DNA of 64,000 nucleotides, taken from Betaproteobacteria bacterium (GTDB lineage Bacteria; Pseudomonadota; Gammaproteobacteria; Burkholderiales; Burkholderiaceae_C). Location of the stretch: positions 1-64,000 of the forward strand of contig RGCL01000002.1 in assembly GCA_009919175.1 (NCBI GenBank), in the 5' to 3' direction. The notes under the pieces are model-generated. The model made no database searches. It was given only the letters and a program-made list of their open reading frames with translations, and was not told the origin of the DNA. The position numbers and the translations under genes were made by a program. Shown one piece after another: positions 31,100-39,951 of the stretch (position 1 is the stretch's first letter; each line of letters begins with the position of its first letter).

Positions 31100-32011
31100 T
31101 CAGCGTTTTTTTCTCAAGCCCAGCGACATCACACTGCCCACCACGATCAGGCAGCCCACCACCTGTTGCAGCGACAGGCTTTGATCGAGGATGAACCATG
31201 CCAGCACCAGCGAGAACACCGGCTCGGCATTCATGATGGCCGAATTGCCCGCCACGCCCAGGCGCGGCAGGACGATGAACATGATGGTGAAGGCCGTGCC
31301 ATACAGAAAGGTCAGCAGCCCCAGCCCCACCCAGCCCAGTGGCGCAGTGGGCCAATGCGGTCCGCCCTGCGAGATCACCACCAGCAAGGCCATGAGGCCG
31401 GCAAGCGTCATGGTGGTGGTGGTGCGCACCCGCCCATCTACCCCTTCGGTTTCGTGCTGGGTCCACACCAGCGCCAGGCCAAAGGTGGCGCCCGCCGCCA
31501 GCGCAAACATCAAGCCCGGCAACAACTGGCTGGCTTGCAGCTCACCGTGGCCCAAGAGCACGCCCACCACATCCAGCGCCAGGACCAGCCCCGCCACAAT
31601 GACCGGCATGGCCATGAGCACCGCGCGCTCGGGTGTGCGGCCGTACAGCAGCCGGTCCCACATCGCCGTCCACAGTGGGTAGGTGTTGAAGGCCAACAAG
31701 GCCAGCGCCACCGGCAAACGCGCGACGGCGGAATAAAGGCATTGGCTTTGAATGCCAATCATCACACCCACCACCAGCAAGCCTCGGGCTTGGCGGGCAT
31801 TGGGACGCCAGGGCACGCGGTTGAAGACCACGATGGCGCCCACCACCAAGGCCGTGATCAGGCTGCGCGAGAGCACCGCCGTGGCCACGTCCACGCCGTT
31901 GTTGAACGCCAGGCGCGCCGCGATGTGGTTGGAGGCCATCATCAGGGCAATGAGCAAGAGGGTGAGGAAGGCCGTGAGCTGTAGTGCTCGGGTAGGGGAT
32001 GGAGCAGACAT
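31100..32011 (-). CDS. EamA/DMT superfamily transporter
   Basis: Inner-membrane permease of the drug/metabolite transporter superfamily (303 residues), with two EamA repeats and ten predicted helices. Conserved features are RSLITALVVGAIV in the first repeat and NAEPVFSLVLAWFILDQSLS near the end of the second. Substrate unknown. ATG at 32011 chosen because a CATAAT box ends 7 nt upstream and the family-like hydrophobic start follows. It begins a two-gene unit with the CoA-transferase. Confidence 0.86.
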   Translation of the reverse strand: MSAPSPTRALQLTAFLTLLLIALMMASNHIAARLAFNNGVDVATAVLSRSLITALVVGAIVVFNRVPWRPNARQARGLLVVGVMIGIQSQCLYSAVARLPVALALLAFNTYPLWTAMWDRLLYGRTPERAVLMAMPVIVAGLVLALDVVGVLLGHGELQASQLLPGLMFALAAGATFGLALVWTQHETEGVDGRVRTTTTMTLAGLMALLVVISQGGPHWPTAPLGWVGLGLLTFLYGTAFTIMFIVLPRLGVAGNSAIMNAEPVFSLVLAWFILDQSLSLQQVVGCLIVVGSVMSLGLRKKR

Positions 32012-32018
32012 GGGGCGG

Positions 32019-32024
32019 ATTATG
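32019..32024 (-). promoter_or_regulatory. -10-like box of a possible leaderless EamA mRNA
   Basis: CATAAT on the minus strand, then CCGCCCC, then ATG at 32011 (7-nt gap, no Shine-Dalgarno). Confidence 0.42.
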
Positions 32025-32101
32025 GACAGGATGACTGGGGTGGGGTGTCGCGTGCAGGTGATGTTCACGCAATCCCCCTCGCAATCAAAGTTATTTGTAG
32101 A

Positions 32102-32107
32102 TACAAT
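32102..32107 (+). promoter_or_regulatory. -10-like box of brnT
   Basis: TACAAT, 5 nt ahead of the brnT ATG; TCGCAA 17 bp upstream is a weak -35. The stretch 32070-32110 is AT-rich relative to its surroundings. BrnA-type antitoxins usually repress their own promoter, so an operator is expected here. Confidence 0.45.
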
Positions 32108-32112
32108 TTGCC

Positions 32113-32394
32113 ATGCTCACATGGAACGAAGCCAAGCGGCGGCAAAACATCAAGAACCACGGCTTAGACTTTGTTGGATGCGATGCAATCTGGGATCACT
32201 TCACAGTGACTCGAGAAGACAAAAGGCAAGACTACGGCGAATCACGCTTGGTTTGCTTCGGTCTACTTGGGACCGATGTGGTGGTGATGGTTTACACCGA
32301 AAGGCCTTTAGGGCCTCACGTGATATCACTTCGAAAGGCAGAAAAGCATGAAGCGCGCTACTACCGCCAAGTTGCCAAAGAAAACCTCTGTTAA
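32113..32394 (+). CDS. brnT: BrnT family toxin
   Basis: Type II toxin of the RelE-like BrnT family (93 residues), a ribonuclease that blocks translation when free. Family pattern: TWNEAKRRQNIKNHGLDF at 3-20, YGESRLVCFGLLG, VVVMVYTERP, ISLRKAEKHEARYY at about 72-85. The catalytic His/Glu/Arg residues lie in these motifs. The brnA gene overlaps its 3' end by 47 bp. Codon use is less GC-rich than its neighbours, which suggests recent acquisition. Confidence 0.9.
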   Translation: MLTWNEAKRRQNIKNHGLDFVGCDAIWDHFTVTREDKRQDYGESRLVCFGLLGTDVVVMVYTERPLGPHVISLRKAEKHEARYYRQVAKENLC

Positions 32395-32647
32395 GGTCAA
32401 CGACCCAGACAACCCTGCGTGGACAGAAGACATGCTGGGCACGCCCGTTCTCAAGCGTGGGCGTGGTCCACAAACTGCCCCGACCAAGGTCCTGACCTCC
32501 ATTCGACTGGATGCGGACATTCTGGATTTTTTCAAATCTCAAGGCGTTGGTTACCAATCCCGCATCAATGCAGCTTTGCGCCAAGAGGTTCAGCGCCATG
32601 CCAAAACAATCCCCAAATCCATGCCCCGCAAGCGTGCGGCGGCTTAA
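32348..32647 (+). CDS. brnA: BrnA family antitoxin
   Basis: Antitoxin partner of BrnT (99 residues). The C-terminal half has the ribbon-helix-helix-like VLTSIRLDADILDFFKSQG followed by GYQSRINAALRQEV, typical of BrnA. The N-terminal part (Lys-rich, then Pro/Asn-rich) should be the toxin-binding region, and BrnA usually represses the operon. It ends 68 bp before the truncated uvrA. Confidence 0.9.
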   Translation: MKRATTAKLPKKTSVKVNDPDNPAWTEDMLGTPVLKRGRGPQTAPTKVLTSIRLDADILDFFKSQGVGYQSRINAALRQEVQRHAKTIPKSMPRKRAAA

Positions 32648-32715
32648 GGCCTGACGCGCCAGAGGAAGTGCCCGATCCAGCCAGGTTGGCTATGATGGTC
32701 GGTTCACTTTCATAA

Positions 32716-35535
32716 AGCGCATCCCTGGCCTTTGACACCTTGTATGCCGAGGGTCAGCGCCGCTACGTGGAAAGCCTCTCGGCCTACGCCCGCCAGTTCC
32801 TGGATCGCCTCGACAAACCCGATGTGGACTTGATCGAGGGGCTGTCTCCTGCCATTGCCATCGAGCAAAAAGCCACCAATCACAACCCCCGCTCCACCGT
32901 GGGCACGGTGACCGAGATCCACGACTACCTGCGCCTGCTCATGGCACGCGCGGGCACGCCGCACTGCCCAGACCACCAACTGCCCCTGGTGGCACACACC
33001 GTGGCCAAGATGGTGGACACCATCCTGGGTTGGCCCGAGGGCGAGCGCTTGCTGGTGCTCGCGCCCACGCACCACGCCTTCGAGGGCGATGTGGCCAATC
33101 TGCTCGCCGCCTACACCTCACAAGGCTTTGTGCGATTTCGCATCAACGGTGAACTCATCGAGGGCGATGCCTTGCCCGCCAGCTGGCCAGGCGTGACCCA
33201 CCGCATCGATGTGGTGGTCGATCGCCTGCGCGTGCGCGCTGACATGGGCGAGCGCCTGGCGCAAAGCCTGGAGACCGCCCTGAACCTGGCCGAGGGCAAG
33301 GTGCGCTTGCATCACCTCGACGATGGCCGCGACACCGACTTCCAGACCCGGCTGGCCTGCCCCGAATGCGACTTCCACATGGAAGCCATGGAGCCGCGAC
33401 TCTTTTCCTTCAATTCACCCATGGGCGCGTGCCCCAGCTGCGACGGCCTGGGCATTCAGGACTTTGTCGACCCCCAGCGCGTGGTGGCCTTTCCCTCCAT
33501 CAGCCTGGCCAGCGGTGCCATCAAGGGCTGGGACCGGCGCAACCCCTACTACCACGGCCTCATTGAGGCCTTGGCCAAGCACTATGGGTTTGACCCCGAA
33601 ACCCCGTTCGAGGACTTGCCGCCCCAGGTGCAGCAGGTGCTGCTCTATGGCTCGGGCGACGAGGTCATTGCATTCACCGATGTGGACACCAGTGGGCGCG
33701 GCAAAACCCGCCGTCATGCCTTTGAGGGCATCGTGCCCAACATGGATCGCCGCTATCGCGAGACCGATTCGGCTGTGGTGCGCGAAGAGCTCTCGCGCTA
33801 CCGCTCGCACCGCCCATGCCCGGATTGCCAGGGCACGCGCCTGCGCCGCGAAGCCCGCCATGTGCTGCTCGGCACAGGTCCGGATGCCCTCAACATCCAC
33901 CAGCTGACCCAGCTCACCCTGGCCGATGCCCAGGCGCATTTCGAGCACCTGCAACTCGAGGGGGGCAAAGCCGACATCGCCGACAAGGTGGTGCGCGAGA
34001 TTGGCGCACGCCTGGGCTTTCTCAACGACGTGGGGCTGAATTACCTGAGCCTCTCGCGCCGCGCCGACACGCTGTCGGGCGGCGAGGCGCAGCGCATTCG
34101 CCTGGCCTCGCAAATCGGCTCTGGCCTCTCGGGGGTGATGTACGTGCTCGACGAGCCCAGCATTGGCTTGCATCAGCGCGACAACGACCGCCTCATCGCC
34201 ACCTTGCGCCGCCTGCGCGATCTGGGCAACAGCGTGATCGTGGTCGAGCACGACGAAGACATGATCCGTGCCGCCGAGTACTGCATCGACATGGGGCCGG
34301 GCGCGGGGGTGCGAGGCGGGCAGGTGACCGCGCAGGGCACGCCCGAGGACTTGATGCGCCAACCCGCTTCGCTCACCGGCCAATACCTCAGCGGCGAGCG
34401 TTGCATCGCGGTGCCTGGGCACACGCGCCCCTGGCAAGCCAGGCACGCCAGCGAAGAAGAACGCCAGCCCGTCAAGAATGCATTCGGCCAGCTGGTTCAA
34501 CCCGCCTTGCCCACCTTGAGCGAGCGCCACCTGAGCCACCAGTGCCTGCGCATCGAGGGCGCACGCGGCCACAACCTGCAAGGCGTGGATGCGGTGTTCC
34601 CCATTGGCCTGCTCACCTGCGTCACGGGTGTGTCGGGGTCGGGCAAATCCACCCTGGTCAACGACACCCTGGCGGCTCATGCCGCCCATGTGCTGCACCG
34701 CGCCCATGCCGAGCCAGCGGCCTTTGACGACTTTCATGGCTTGGAGCACCTGGACAAGATCATCGTGGTCGACCAGTCGCCCATTGGCCGCACGCCCCGC
34801 TCCAACCCGGCCACCTACACGGGCTTGTTCACGCCCTTGCGTGAGCTGTTTGCCGAGGTGCCCCTGGCGCGCGAGCGCGGCTATGGTCCGGGGCGCTTTT
34901 CCTTCAACGTCGCGGGCGGGCGCTGCGAGGCCTGTCAGGGCGATGGCGTGGTCCGCGTGGAGATGCACTTCCTGCCCGACGTGTATGTGACCTGCGATGT
35001 CTGCCACGGCAAGCGCTACAACCGCGAGACCCTGGAGGTGCGCTACAAGGGCCTGAGCATTGCCGAGGTGCTGGACCTGAGCGTGGACCGCGCACTGGAG
35101 GTGTTTGCGGCCGTGCCCACCTTGCAGCGCAAATTGCAAACGCTGGTGGACGTGGGCCTGGGCTACATCCGGCTTGGGCAACCGGCCACCACCTTGTCGG
35201 GGGGCGAAGCCCAGCGGGTCAAGCTGGCGCTGGAGCTCTCGCGGCGCGACACGGGGCGCACGCTCTACATCCTCGATGAACCCACGACGGGTTTGCACTT
35301 TGCCGACATCGAGCTGTTGCTCAAGGTCTTGCACCAGCTGGTGGACGCGGGCAACACCATGGTCATCATCGAGCACAACCTGGATGTCATCAAAACCGCC
35401 GACTGGCTGATCGACATGGGGCCTGAAGGCGGCAACGGTGGCGGCCAGGTGGTGGCCATGGGCACGCCCGAAGAGCTCATCCATCACCCGCACAGCCACA
35501 CCGGGCGTTACCTCAAGCGCTACTTCAGCGACTGA
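32716..35535 (+). pseudogene. uvrA: uvrA, 5' end missing (excinuclease ABC subunit A)
   Basis: UvrA is the damage-recognition ATPase of nucleotide excision repair. The sequence from [11 protein letters not shown] onward is intact to the C-terminus: zinc motifs CPECDF...CPSC and CEACQGDG...CDVCHG, both signatures ([11 protein letters not shown] and [11 protein letters not shown]), and the second P-loop GVSGSGKST. But a TAA (32713-32715) comes just before SASLAFDTL, and the first ~40-45 residues, including the first P-loop GLSGSGKS, are absent in every frame upstream. A TTG at 32740 could still start a 931-residue protein, without a working first ATP site. The break lies 68 bp after brnA, so it arose by deletion, insertion or misassembly. 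Confidence 0.85.
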
Positions 35536-35571
35536 ACCCGCAACCGGGGCGGCGGCGTCCCAAACTTGGGG

Positions 35572-35587
35572 CTGTGTTTAAATACAG
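35572..35587 (+). promoter_or_regulatory. LexA (SOS) box at the start of the radical SAM gene
   Basis: CTGT-N8-ACAG with an AT-rich centre (GTTTAAAT), the LexA box pattern of most proteobacteria. It ends 1 nt before the ATG at 35589 and overlaps a TTTAAA -10-like element, so LexA would block RNA polymerase directly. Confidence 0.7.
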
Positions 35588-35588
35588 T

Positions 35589-36725
35589 ATGCCTCGCCCC
35601 GCCCCTTTCCACGCTTTGCCTGCCCAGCCGGGCTTGCCTGCCCTCAAAGGCCGGGGCAGTGTGCGGATCGTGCCGCACCGCTACGAGGTCTGGCAGCGCG
35701 AAACAGCCGACGACGGCTGGGGCACTCACGAAGACGAGGGTCACAAAGAGGACGCGCCGCGCATCGCCACACAAGTGCAAGAGGTCTTGTGCAAAAGCGC
35801 CATCAACCGCAATGAGTCCCCAGATCTTGGCTTCATGCATTCGGTCAACCCGTATCGGGGATGCGAGCACGGTTGCAGCTATTGCTACGCCAGACCCGGG
35901 CACAGCTACCTCAACCTCTCGCCAGGCCTGGATTTCGAAACCCGCCTGATCGCCAAAACCAACGTGGCCGAGGTCTTGCGCCGCGAGCTGCTCGCGCCGT
36001 CGTATGTGCCGGGCAAGCTGGTGCTGGGCGGCGTGACCGACGTCTATCAGCCCATCGACAAGCACTACGGCCTCACCCGTCAATTGCTCACGGTGCTGCA
36101 TGAACTCAAGCACCCCGTGGGGCTGGTCACCAAAGGCGCACTCATCGAGCGTGACCTGGACCTGCTGGCCCAGATGAGCCAATGGCAGGGCGTGGCGGTC
36201 TACATCACCCTCACCACGCTGGATGCCGAGTTGGCGCGCCGCCTCGAACCCCGGGCGGCTTCACCCGCCAAACGCCTGAGCCTGATGCGTCGCCTGAGCG
36301 AGGCGGGTGTGCGCGTGGGCGTGAGCGTGTCGCCACAGATCCCCTTCATCAATGTGGACCTGGAGCAATGCCTGGCCGCTGCGCGCGAGGCGGGGGCGCG
36401 CAATGCCTTCTACACGGTGTTGCGCTTGCCCCTGGAACTTGAAACCGTGTTTCAGGATTGGCTGCTCACCCACTACCCCGAACGCGCCGAGCGCGTCATG
36501 AACCGGGTGCGCGATCTGCACGGGGGGCGCAACTACCGCAGCGAATTTGGTTTGCGGCACACCGGCCAGGGCGTGTGGGCGCAATTGTTGGCGCAACGCT
36601 TTGCCAAAGCCTGCGCGCGCCTGGGCTTGGTGCGCGAGAGCACACCGCTCAACACCGACTTGTTTGTCGGGCGCGCACAAGCGGTTGCCCCGGCCACGGC
36701 CCAACAAGCCCACCTGGACTTTTAA
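35589..36725 (+). CDS. PA0069-family radical SAM protein (SplB-like)
   Basis: Radical SAM protein (378 residues from ATG 35589) of the PA0069/Rv2578c family, related to spore photoproduct lyase SplB, suggesting DNA lesion repair; the reaction is not proven. N-terminal KGRGSVRI region near 20, then the [4Fe-4S] motif CEHGCSYCYA (C-x3-C-x2-C) near 95-104, and a TIM-barrel body with LVTKGALIERDLDLL. The GTG at 35574 would start inside the LexA box, so ATG is preferred; it sits at the predicted transcription start. It follows uvrA by 53 bp, consistent with a repair locus. Confidence 0.88.
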   Translation: MPRPAPFHALPAQPGLPALKGRGSVRIVPHRYEVWQRETADDGWGTHEDEGHKEDAPRIATQVQEVLCKSAINRNESPDLGFMHSVNPYRGCEHGCSYCYARPGHSYLNLSPGLDFETRLIAKTNVAEVLRRELLAPSYVPGKLVLGGVTDVYQPIDKHYGLTRQLLTVLHELKHPVGLVTKGALIERDLDLLAQMSQWQGVAVYITLTTLDAELARRLEPRAASPAKRLSLMRRLSEAGVRVGVSVSPQIPFINVDLEQCLAAAREAGARNAFYTVLRLPLELETVFQDWLLTHYPERAERVMNRVRDLHGGRNYRSEFGLRHTGQGVWAQLLAQRFAKACARLGLVRESTPLNTDLFVGRAQAVAPATAQQAHLDF

Positions 36726-36734
36726 ACTCCGCTC

Positions 36735-37658
36735 ATGCGCCTCCTCGATGCCGCCGCCACCCAAGCGGCTTTGCCTTACCCCGACTTGGCCCACGCGATT
36801 GCCCAGATGCTCAGGCACGCGCAGGTTCAAGTCCCCACCCGCCTGGTGCCCGAGGTGTCGCCTGGCGCACATTTGTTTGTCATGCCCGCCAGCGACGGCG
36901 AGCTGGCCATCACCAAGCTCATCAGCCTGGTGCGTGCCAACGCCGAGCGCGGCCTGCCCACCATTCAGGGGCAGGTGGTGGTATTTAATGCCCGCGACGG
37001 CCGCTGCCTCATGAGCCTGGACGGCCCCAGCGTCACCGCGCGGCGCACCGCCGCAGTGAGCCTGCTGGCCGCGCAGACCTTGAGCCCCCGGCGAGACGGC
37101 GATGTGCTCATCGTGGGTGCAGGCGTGCAAGGTCGGGCGCATCTCGAAGCCTTTGCCCAAGGCCTGGGCTTGCGCCGCTTCTGGATCGCCTCACGCACCC
37201 GCCACAGCGCGCAAGCACTGGCAGATCACGCCCGCCAACTCGGCCTGTGGGCGCAGGGGGTGGACGACCCGCATGAGGCACTGCCCTTGTGCGACTGGGT
37301 GTTGACCTGCACGCCGGCCACCTCGGTGAGCCTGCACCAAGCACCCAAGCGCGGCGCGTTTGTGAGTGCCGTGGGCGCCTACACGCCCAGGATGGCCGAA
37401 TGGTCCATCCCGGTGTGCCAGGCCTTGGCGCAATCCGAGGCGGTGCGCATCGTGGTCGACAGCCGCGATGCCGATCACGAGGCGGGCGACTTTCTCCAGG
37501 CTGGCTTGTCGCTGGCCAACTACCCCACCCTGGCCGAGGTGCTGGTCGCCCAGCAACCGGCCACCGATCAGACCGTGTTTTTTCACAACTGTGGCTGGGC
37601 TGGATGGGACCTGGCCGCGGCGCGGTGTGCCGTTGAACGCCTCGCCCTCAAGGCCTGA
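36735..37658 (+). CDS. Ornithine cyclodeaminase/mu-crystallin family protein
   Basis: NAD(P)-binding protein of the OCD/mu-crystallin family (307 residues). Rossmann motif VLIVGAGVQGRAHLEAFAQ at about 123-141, and ITKLISLVRAN / LDGPSVTARRTAAVSLLAA earlier, which contact substrate and dimer. Family members include ornithine cyclodeaminase, alanine dehydrogenase and delta1-pyrroline-2-carboxylate reductase; the latter fits best with the short length, but this is an inference. It lies 9 bp after the radical SAM gene on the same strand. Confidence 0.85.
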   Translation: MRLLDAAATQAALPYPDLAHAIAQMLRHAQVQVPTRLVPEVSPGAHLFVMPASDGELAITKLISLVRANAERGLPTIQGQVVVFNARDGRCLMSLDGPSVTARRTAAVSLLAAQTLSPRRDGDVLIVGAGVQGRAHLEAFAQGLGLRRFWIASRTRHSAQALADHARQLGLWAQGVDDPHEALPLCDWVLTCTPATSVSLHQAPKRGAFVSAVGAYTPRMAEWSIPVCQALAQSEAVRIVVDSRDADHEAGDFLQAGLSLANYPTLAEVLVAQQPATDQTVFFHNCGWAGWDLAAARCAVERLALKA

Positions 37659-37706
37659 TCACCGCAACAGCGCCAGCGGCACAATGCCAGGCATTGCAAG
37701 GAGCCC

Positions 37707-38186
37707 ATCATCGACACGCGCAAACGAAGCCTCATTGCCAGCCTCACCGGCGTTGCCACGCTGCTGGGTCTGAACACCACACAGGCCCAGGCCGCCAGCA
37801 AGCCCCAAGCCAGCGGCGACAGCCCGCCGCACAAAGTGGTTTATCAGGTCAACCAGGCCGACGCCGACTACCTGGAGCACATCCTCAATTCGGTGAGCGC
37901 CATGCTCACCAAGTACGTGGACGATGTGGCCATCGCCATCGTGGCCTTCGGACCGGGCATTCACCTGCTGGGCACGCAACCCACACGCCCCATTTCGGCC
38001 GAACACCGCCAGCGCATCCGCGGCATGGCGCAGAACTACGGCGTGGAGTTGATCGCTTGTGGCAACACCATGAAGGGCCTGCACTGGGATCGCGACCGCA
38101 TCATCCCCGAAGCGCGCATCGAAGAGGTGGGCGCAGCCGCCTTGATGGCGTTCCAGGAAAAGGGTTACGCCTACATCGCGTGGTGA
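37707..38186 (+). CDS. DsrE family protein with signal-like N-terminus; start codon unclear
   Basis: DsrE/DsrF-like sulfur-relay fold: QVNQADADYLEHILNSVSAMLTKYV, IAIVAFGPGIHLL, and a central conserved Cys in VELIACGNTM. It is preceded, in frame, by KRSLIASLTGVATLLG and AxA-like residues, a secretion signal (possibly twin-arginine-like, KR). The signal has no ATG, GTG or TTG: AAGGAG at 37698-37703 sets up ATC ATC at 37707 and 37710. The first standard starts are GTGs at 37833 and 37836, after the signal. Either a rare ATC start or a lost ATG is implied. Confidence 0.65.
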   Translation: MIDTRKRSLIASLTGVATLLGLNTTQAQAASKPQASGDSPPHKVVYQVNQADADYLEHILNSVSAMLTKYVDDVAIAIVAFGPGIHLLGTQPTRPISAEHRQRIRGMAQNYGVELIACGNTMKGLHWDRDRIIPEARIEEVGAAALMAFQEKGYAYIAW

Positions 38187-38199
38187 AGCGCGGGCGCAC

Positions 38200-39420
38200 T
38201 CAAGCCACGATGCCCTGATCGCGCAACTGCTGGATCTGCCCTGCGGTGAGCCCCATGCCCTGGAGCACGGCATCGGTGTCCTGCCCCACGCTGGGCGCGT
38301 TGCGCCACTGCCCGCCTGGCGTGCGCGAGAGTTTGGGCACCACGCCAGGCACCAGCAAGTCCTCGCCATCGTCCATGCGCATGGACTGCACCATGCCACG
38401 GGCCAGGTAGTGCGGGTCGCTGGCGATGTCGGCCACGGTGTAGATGCGCCCGGCGGGCACCGCCGCCTTGTCAAGTTCGGCCAGCACATGGTCAATCGGG
38501 TGTTGACGGGTCCACTGGGTGATGGCCGCGTCGATTTCGGCCACGCGGCGCACCCGCCCGGTGTTGTCGGCGAGGTCCGCATCCAGGCCGAGGTCGTCGC
38601 GCCCCATGGTGTGCATGAGCCGCTTGAAGATGGAGTCGCCATTGCCCGCGATCAGCACATAACCGCCATCCTTGCAGGGGTAGGCGTTGGACGGGGCAAT
38701 GCCGGGCAAGGCGCTGCCTGCGGGTCCGCGCACCTCGCCAAAGGCACTGAACTCGGGCAAGAGGCTTTCCATGCAATTGAAGACGGCTTCGTACAAAGCC
38801 ACATCGATCACCTGGCCCTGGCCAGAGCGGTGCCGCTCTTGCAGCGCCAGCAAAATGCCAATCACACCATGCAAGGCGGCCAGGGTATCGCCCAGGCTCA
38901 CGCCCACGCGCACGGGCACGCGGCCAGGCTCAGCGGTGAGGTGGCGAATGCCGCCCATGGCCTCGCCCACCACGCCAAAGCCGGGGCGGTCGCGGTACGG
39001 CCCCGTCTGCCCATAACCGCTCACGCGCAAGACGACAAGGCGCGGGTTGGCCTCAAGCAGCGACTCGGGCGACAGCCCCCAGGCTTCCAGGGTGCCGGGG
39101 CGGAAGTTTTCGATGAGCACATCGGCCTCGGCGGCGAGGCGACGCACGATGTCTTGCGCAGGCGCTTGCTTGAGGTCCAGCGCCACCGACTGCTTGTTGC
39201 GCGACTGCACTTGCCACCACACCGAGGTGCCGTTCTTGAGCAGCCGCCATTTGCGCAGCGGGTCGCCGCTGCCCGTGGGTTCGATTTTGATCACCTCGGC
39301 GCCAAAGTCAGCCAGGGTTTTGGCCGCAAAGGGACCCGCGATGAGTTGGCCCATTTCGATGACCTTGAGACCGGCCAGGGGGGCTTGCGAACGGGGGGTG
39401 GTGTGAAGTGCCGATGTCAT
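38200..39420 (-). CDS. CaiB/BaiF family (class III) CoA-transferase
   Basis: Second family III CoA-transferase (406 residues). N-terminal KVIEMGQLIAGPFAAKTLADFGAEVIKIEPTGSGDPLRKW, RNKQSVALDLK, and RPGFGVVGEAMGGIRHL at the catalytic site, in which the family Asp would follow the usual RPGFD pattern; here the residue after RPGF is Gly, so the catalytic Asp must be aligned with care. ATG at 39420 is preferred; a TACCAT box ends 7 nt before it. It converges on the DsrE gene and is divergent from the GFA gene. Confidence 0.88.
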   Translation of the reverse strand: MTSALHTTPRSQAPLAGLKVIEMGQLIAGPFAAKTLADFGAEVIKIEPTGSGDPLRKWRLLKNGTSVWWQVQSRNKQSVALDLKQAPAQDIVRRLAAEADVLIENFRPGTLEAWGLSPESLLEANPRLVVLRVSGYGQTGPYRDRPGFGVVGEAMGGIRHLTAEPGRVPVRVGVSLGDTLAALHGVIGILLALQERHRSGQGQVIDVALYEAVFNCMESLLPEFSAFGEVRGPAGSALPGIAPSNAYPCKDGGYVLIAGNGDSIFKRLMHTMGRDDLGLDADLADNTGRVRRVAEIDAAITQWTRQHPIDHVLAELDKAAVPAGRIYTVADIASDPHYLARGMVQSMRMDDGEDLLVPGVVPKLSRTPGGQWRNAPSVGQDTDAVLQGMGLTAGQIQQLRDQGIVA

Positions 39421-39427
39421 GGGGCGC

Positions 39428-39433
39428 ATGGTA
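39428..39433 (-). promoter_or_regulatory. -10-like box of a possible leaderless CoA-transferase mRNA
   Basis: TACCAT on the minus strand, then GCGCCCC, then ATG at 39420 (7-nt gap, no Shine-Dalgarno). Confidence 0.4.
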
Positions 39434-39516
39434 AAGCCTGGGCGGGTCATGCAGGTGATAGCCCCAGCGCTCACTTGCGGATGAAATCAGCCCATCCCCA
39501 TCGACGGAGCCTTTCC

Positions 39517-39942
39517 ATGAGCATGAACATCGACGGCGCCTGCCACTGCGGCCAGGTGCGCTTCACCGCCTTGATCGACCCCGAGCGCGTCATGGCCTGT
39601 CACTGCACCGATTGCCAGACCCTGTCGGGGGCGCCATTTCGTGCGGTGGTGGCCACGCGCGTGGAGCACTTCCAGCTGCAAGGCACGGTCAAGCAATACA
39701 TCAAGGTCGCGCAAAGTGGCAACCGCCGCGCGCAAGTGTTTTGCCCCGAATGCGCCACACCCCTCTATGCCACAGCGCCCGAGAACGCCACCAGCGTGAT
39801 CATTCGCCTGGGCTGCGTGCGCCAGCGTGAACAACTCGCGCCCAAGGTGCAAATCTGGCAGCACTCGCAACAGCCCTGGCTCAAGGACTTTGCCTCGGTC
39901 AAGGGCACGCCCGATCAGTCGGGCTTTTTGCCCGCGCTGTGA
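39517..39942 (+). CDS. GFA family (glutathione-dependent formaldehyde-activating/CENP-V) protein
   Basis: Zinc-binding Mss4-like fold protein of 141 residues. Zinc ligands lie in CHCGQVRF (9-16), CHCTDCQ (about 29-35) and CPECATPL (about 77-84). The family was named for the enzyme that spontaneously binds formaldehyde to glutathione, but most members are of unknown function. GGAG lies about 11 nt upstream of the ATG at 39517. It converges on pyrF. Confidence 0.87.
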   Translation: MSMNIDGACHCGQVRFTALIDPERVMACHCTDCQTLSGAPFRAVVATRVEHFQLQGTVKQYIKVAQSGNRRAQVFCPECATPLYATAPENATSVIIRLGCVRQREQLAPKVQIWQHSQQPWLKDFASVKGTPDQSGFLPAL

Positions 39943-39951
39943 GGCTGGCCT

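Noticed and set aside
33415-35499. A 694-codon open frame on the minus strand opposite uvrA
   Set aside because: Same reason: the uvrA sense frame carries all conserved motifs and the antisense frame has none.
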